Positions 60,855-64,000 of a DNA stretch of 64,000 nucleotides are shown one piece after another. The notes under the pieces are model-generated. The model ran no database searches. It saw only the letters and a list, made by a program, of their open reading frames with translations, and was not told where the DNA came from. Origin of the DNA: Gemmatimonadota bacterium (GTDB lineage Bacteria; Gemmatimonadota; Gemmatimonadetes; Gemmatimonadales; Gemmatimonadaceae); contig JADJNZ010000009.1 in NCBI GenBank assembly GCA_016714015.1, positions 1-64,000 on the forward strand, in the 5' to 3' direction. Position numbers and translations under genes: made by a program. Each line of letters opens with the position of its first letter. Within the stretch, counting starts at the first letter, position 1.

Positions 60855-61744
60855 GGGCGGGTCACCTTCTTGGGGATGATGACCTGCAGCTGCGCGCCGG
60901 GGAAGGCGGGGAGCCCGTCGGAGCGCGCCTCGTCCTCGTCCCAGTCGGGGATGACCGGGGCGATGCGCGACGTGCCGGAGCGGACGGTGAGCTTGCCGTC
61001 GAAGCGGTGCACGAAGCCGCGGATGCCCTTGAGGCCCTGCCCGCGGCCCGGATCCTGGAGGCGGCTCACGCCGTTGATCACCGCGCTCTCGAGCGCGATC
61101 CCGTCGTCCCACCGGTCGGCGAGGGCGCGCGCGCGGCTCGTCTCGAGGGAGCGGCGGAAGCCGATGCCGGCGTCGTTGACCGCGATCTGCACGACGTCGC
61201 GGCCCACGCGGCGCTTGGCCCAGCTGTATCGCTGCACCATCACCCACCCGCCACGCCCGGCGTGCTCGATGATGTTGGAGCAGGCCTCGGAGAGCGTCAT
61301 CACGAAGCTCATCGTCGCGCGCGGGTCGAGGTCGAGCTTCTGCACGAGGATCTGCGTCGCCTTCTCCTGGATCCGCGACACGATCGCGTGCACGTCCTCG
61401 TTCCGCGCGACCGGCGTCACCTCGAGGAGCACGTCCGACTCCCGGCCGGGGCGCGGCCGCGGGAGCGTGCCCCGGATGGTGAAGAGCTCCTCGGCGTACT
61501 TGAAGAAGTCGCAGCGGCTCCAGTAGCTCGAGGTGTCCGCCTCCTCGGGCGGGGCGAGGTCGGGCTTCTCCTCGCGCGACTGCGCGAGGCAGAGGAGGGC
61601 GGTGAGCCCGTACGGCGTCGCGAAGCGGCAGTGGCGCGCGTCGACCAGCACCTTGGCGTCGGCGGGCACGCCCGCGAGCTGCTCGATGACCGACTCGAAG
61701 CTCTGCTCATCGAGCGACGACGGGAGGGTGATGACGGCGGTCAC
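60851..61744 (-). CDS. STAS-HATPase fusion, anti-sigma/anti-anti-sigma-like regulator
   Basis: The 297-aa protein starts at a GTG that overlaps the pfkB-type gene. Residues 1-75 look like a STAS half (KVLVDARHCRFATPYGLTAL). Residues about 110-290 are a HATPase_c domain of the RsbW type: FVMTLSEACSNIIEHAG with the N-box Glu and Asn, VNDAGIGFRRSL (G1), and GQGLKGIRGFVHRFDGKLTV (G2). There is no His-phosphorylation domain. The HATPase likely acts as a protein-Ser kinase toward a STAS partner, or binds a target in a nucleotide-dependent way. The gene following it encodes that candidate STAS partner. Confidence 0.78.
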   Translation of the reverse strand: MTAVITLPSSLDEQSFESVIEQLAGVPADAKVLVDARHCRFATPYGLTALLCLAQSREEKPDLAPPEEADTSSYWSRCDFFKYAEELFTIRGTLPRPRPGRESDVLLEVTPVARNEDVHAIVSRIQEKATQILVQKLDLDPRATMSFVMTLSEACSNIIEHAGRGGWVMVQRYSWAKRRVGRDVVQIAVNDAGIGFRRSLETSRARALADRWDDGIALESAVINGVSRLQDPGRGQGLKGIRGFVHRFDGKLTVRSGTSRIAPVIPDWDEDEARSDGLPAFPGAQLQVIIPKKVTRP

Positions 61745-62739
61745 GGCGTGTGCAGTTCCCCGCGAAGGTGGTGGGCGAGGCCGGTCGCGCCCCGGTGCTC
61801 GACGTTCCGCGCCGCGGCCTCCATCGCCCGGCGCAATGCGCCACTCATTATATCACCCGCGAGCAACCGCGAGAAATAGGTCGCACCCCACACATCGCCG
61901 CAGCCGGTCGGATCGCCCGGGCCCTCGACGCGCGCCGCGGCCGCCGGCACCAACGCCGTGCGGAGTGGCCCGGCGCCCGGACGCGGCGGCACGCGCAGGT
62001 CGGCGAGCCGGTCGAAGCCGGGCTCCGCGAAATAGACGACCCCACGCTTGCCCAAGGTAACGAGGAGGTTCCGCACCCCCGCCCCCATCGCGGTCGCCGC
62101 GAGCGCCAGGCCGTCGGGCGCCATCATCGCCAGCTCGTCCTCGTTCACCTGCAGGAGGTCGAAGCAGCCGCACCAGGCCGCGACCTCGGGGAGCGGCCGG
62201 TACGTCCGCAACCCGTTCGCCTCGAGCGCCAGCACCAGCGAGTGCAGGTCGCAGTAGATCGGGCCCTTGAAGTGCTGCCGGATCAGGCGCGCCGTCGCGA
62301 GGTCGAGCTCGAACCCGCTGATGAGATTGATGTACAGCGCGTCGAGGTCCCGGAGCAGGGGCTGCAACCCGGCCCAGGTCCACGGCGGCACGCCGCCCGA
62401 GAGGACCTCGCTGCGCCGCTCGTCCGAGTGGTAGCGCAGCTCCACGCGGTTGTTCGCCTGCGGCACCTCGATCGGCGCGGCGTCGGGGGCGAGGTGCCGC
62501 AGCGTGCGCAGGAAGCGTCGCGCCTCGACGATCCGGTCCTGCCCGACCTTGGCGAGGGGGACGAGCGACCAGTCATCGCCGAGGGCGGCGTCACAGGCGC
62601 TGAGCGCGTAGGTGATCCCGCCCCACTCCTCGATCGCCGCCTGGCGGACATCGCGGCCGTGGATCACGTCCCAGACGAAACTGCCGATCACGCCGAGGCG
62701 CTTCGCGCGCCCCGGCCCGGCCGCCCCCACGATGCTCAC
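61741..62739 (-). CDS. PfkB-family carbohydrate kinase-like protein
   Basis: From the GTG at 62739 the protein has 332 aa. It has LGVIGSFVWDVIHGRD, a substrate region with NLISGFELDLATARLI, VNEDELAMMAPDG and the ATP/catalytic motif DPTGCGDVWGATYFSRL with the base Asp. The N-terminal half is more divergent than in ribokinase, so the sugar or nucleoside substrate is open. Its ends overlap the ROK gene upstream and the STAS/HATPase gene downstream (GTGA each), which ties a kinase of small molecules to a regulator. Confidence 0.82.
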   Translation of the reverse strand: MSIVGAAGPGRAKRLGVIGSFVWDVIHGRDVRQAAIEEWGGITYALSACDAALGDDWSLVPLAKVGQDRIVEARRFLRTLRHLAPDAAPIEVPQANNRVELRYHSDERRSEVLSGGVPPWTWAGLQPLLRDLDALYINLISGFELDLATARLIRQHFKGPIYCDLHSLVLALEANGLRTYRPLPEVAAWCGCFDLLQVNEDELAMMAPDGLALAATAMGAGVRNLLVTLGKRGVVYFAEPGFDRLADLRVPPRPGAGPLRTALVPAAAARVEGPGDPTGCGDVWGATYFSRLLAGDIMSGALRRAMEAAARNVEHRGATGLAHHLRGELHTP

Positions 62740-63749
62740 GCCAGCCCGTGCGCCTGCACGAAGGTCGCGACGGCCCCGACCACACCCGCGTTGCCATGCA
62801 GCGCGCCCGGCACGATCCGGCACGCTTCCACCGCCGGCGCGAACGCGCGGCGCCGCACCTCGGCGCGCAGCGGCTCGAAGAGCGCCTCGCCCGCCTGCGT
62901 CACGCCGCCCGCGATCACGACCACTTCGGGATTGAAGATGTTGAGGAAGTTCGCGACGCCGATCCCGAGGAACTTCGCCGTGTCGCGCACGACATGGCCG
63001 GCGAGCTCGTCGCCGCGGTGCGAGGCATCGAACACCGTCGCGGCGGTGATGCGCGAGAGGTCGCCGTCCACGAGCGAGGGCATGATCGAGCTCTCGCCCC
63101 CCTGCAGCGCCTCGCGCGCGCGCTGCGCGATCGCCGGGCCGGAGGCGTACGCCTCGAGGCAACCGTAGTTGCCGCAGCCGCACTTGCGGCCGGTGCTGTC
63201 GATGGTGATGTGCCCGAGCTCGCCCGCGGCATCGCTCGCGCCATGGTAGAGCTTGCCGTTGAGGATGAGCCCGCCGCCGATCCCCGTGCCGATCGTCAGG
63301 CCGACGACCTGCTTCGCGCCCTTCGCGGCCCCGATCCACCACTCGCCGAGTGTGGCGCAGTTGGCGTCGTTGTCGAGCGTCCCCGGCATGCCGAGCGGGC
63401 CAGCGACCTTGTCGCGCAGCGGGAAGTTGGTCCAACCGAGGTTCGGCGTGACGATGACCACGCCACTCTCGCGGTCCAGCGGCCCGGGCGATCCGATGCC
63501 GACACCGAGGAAGTCCGCCCGCGCGCAGCCGGTGGCCGCCATCGTCTCGGCGATCACGCGCTCGCAGAGCTCGACGATCCGCGCGACGACGGCGTCGCCG
63601 CCGAGGTCGGCGCGCGTCGGCACGGTGAGCATCGCGTACTGCGAGGCCCCGTCCGCCGTCATCGCGCCCGCGACGATGTTCGTGCCGCCGAGGTCCACGC
63701 CGATGATGTAACGCTGGGCCGCGTCCGTGCGGCTCGTGATCCCGGTCAC
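62736..63749 (-). CDS. ROK-family glucokinase-like sugar kinase
   Basis: I start at the GTG at 63749; GTG 63752 is equally possible, and GGAGGA stands just upstream. The 337-aa protein has the ATP site IIGVDLGGTNIVAG, DNDANCATLGEWW with the catalytic Asp, TIGTGIGGGLILNGK, GELGHITI, and the zinc motif CGCGNYGCLEAYASG. It phosphorylates a hexose such as glucose. No DNA-binding domain is present, so it is not a ROK repressor. First gene of the overlapping series down to ftsE. Confidence 0.92.
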   Translation of the reverse strand: MTGITSRTDAAQRYIIGVDLGGTNIVAGAMTADGASQYAMLTVPTRADLGGDAVVARIVELCERVIAETMAATGCARADFLGVGIGSPGPLDRESGVVIVTPNLGWTNFPLRDKVAGPLGMPGTLDNDANCATLGEWWIGAAKGAKQVVGLTIGTGIGGGLILNGKLYHGASDAAGELGHITIDSTGRKCGCGNYGCLEAYASGPAIAQRAREALQGGESSIMPSLVDGDLSRITAATVFDASHRGDELAGHVVRDTAKFLGIGVANFLNIFNPEVVVIAGGVTQAGEALFEPLRAEVRRRAFAPAVEACRIVPGALHGNAGVVGAVATFVQAHGLA

Positions 63750-63846
63750 CACTCCTCCGTTCTCCTGTCGTCCCCGTCGGGCGCTGGCTAGCTTTCGAGC
63801 CGAGCCCCCGCGCCATCGCGCGGCCCAACAAAGGTAACGCCTCTTC

Positions 63847-64000
63847 ATGCGCCTGTCCGTCGTCATCACGACCTACAACCATCCGGAGTGGCTGGAGAAG
63901 GTGCTCTGGGGGTTCGAGGCGCAGACGTTCCGCGGGTTCGAGGTGCTCGTCGCCGACGACGGCTCCGACGACCGCACCCGGACGCTGCTCGAGCGCGTCC
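63847..64000 (+). CDS. Glycosyltransferase family 2, 5' end only
   Basis: The ATG at 63847 opens a frame to the window edge (51 codons): MRLSVVITTYNHPEWLEKVL, then WGFEAQTFRGFEVLVADDGS. VVITTYN and VADDGSDD are the nucleotide-sugar-binding start of GT2 enzymes. The gene runs divergently from the ROK gene; the acceptor is unknown. Confidence 0.92.
   Translation, partial: MRLSVVITTYNHPEWLEKVLWGFEAQTFRGFEVLVADDGSDDRTRTLLERV

Overview
The window is GC-rich bacterial chromosome with densely packed, often overlapping genes. The mix of gene families (a Sec-exported Rhs/YD-repeat protein with swappable tips, an RCC1-repeat protein, an H1-like lysine-rich protein, Ser/Thr kinase with FHA and PP2C partners, cyanophycin genes) and the frequent TAGNTT-type -10 element lying 6 nt before a start codon suggest Gemmatimonadota. 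That assignment is inference from gene content; no rRNA or phylogenetic marker was compared.

Layout. 1-9.45 kb is a decayed or poorly resolved accessory region: the edge of a gene resembling a GspE N-terminus, a multiply frameshifted sigma-54 activator, a 5.6-kb Rhs gene with many frameshifts that becomes intact only in its last 586 codons, a small membrane-anchored ORF, a second orphan Rhs tip without a start codon, and a polytopic membrane protein. tRNA-Lys follows. 9.75-12.5 kb holds small exported proteins and an outer-membrane-like barrel. 12.6-15.2 kb is a response regulator and sensor kinase pair. 15.2-17 kb is a recombination scar where the remnant of a GT4 glycosyltransferase abuts an RCC1 protein that has lost its N-terminus. 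17-28 kb carries cell-wall enzymes (serine beta-lactamase-like protein, MltD-like transglycosylase), moaC, holB, a P1 peptidase, purEK, an SDR, a dihaem cytochrome and a class-C-type serine hydrolase. tRNA-Asn follows.

28-41 kb holds a MacB-type permease, an H1-like protein, uvrA, a Ser/Thr kinase, an ABC exporter, a triple-FHA protein with a PP2C phosphatase, and an HD hydrolase. 41-45 kb is the PEP/pyruvate node (pckA, maeB). 45-47.9 kb is a TonB receptor with a small Cys/His exported partner. 47.8-54.3 kb is a complete cyanophycin operon (iadA-cphB-cphA) ending in an additional Mur-ligase-like gene. From 54.8 kb to the right edge almost everything is on the minus strand. A tightly overlapping series runs ROK kinase, PfkB kinase, STAS/HATPase protein, STAS-like protein, 101-aa protein, a frameshifted PLP enzyme, ftsE, ftsX and an envC-like gene, then endonuclease IV with an H1-like tail. 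A glycosyltransferase 2 starts at the right edge.

How the parts fit. CphA makes the Asp-Arg nitrogen store, CphB cuts it to beta-Asp-Arg dipeptides and IadA splits these to amino acids. FtsE/FtsX with a catalytically degenerate LytM protein is the classic amidase-activating divisome unit. The kinase, FHA and PP2C genes form a Ser/Thr phosphorylation circuit. Most regulatory statements are inferred from position and sequence only.
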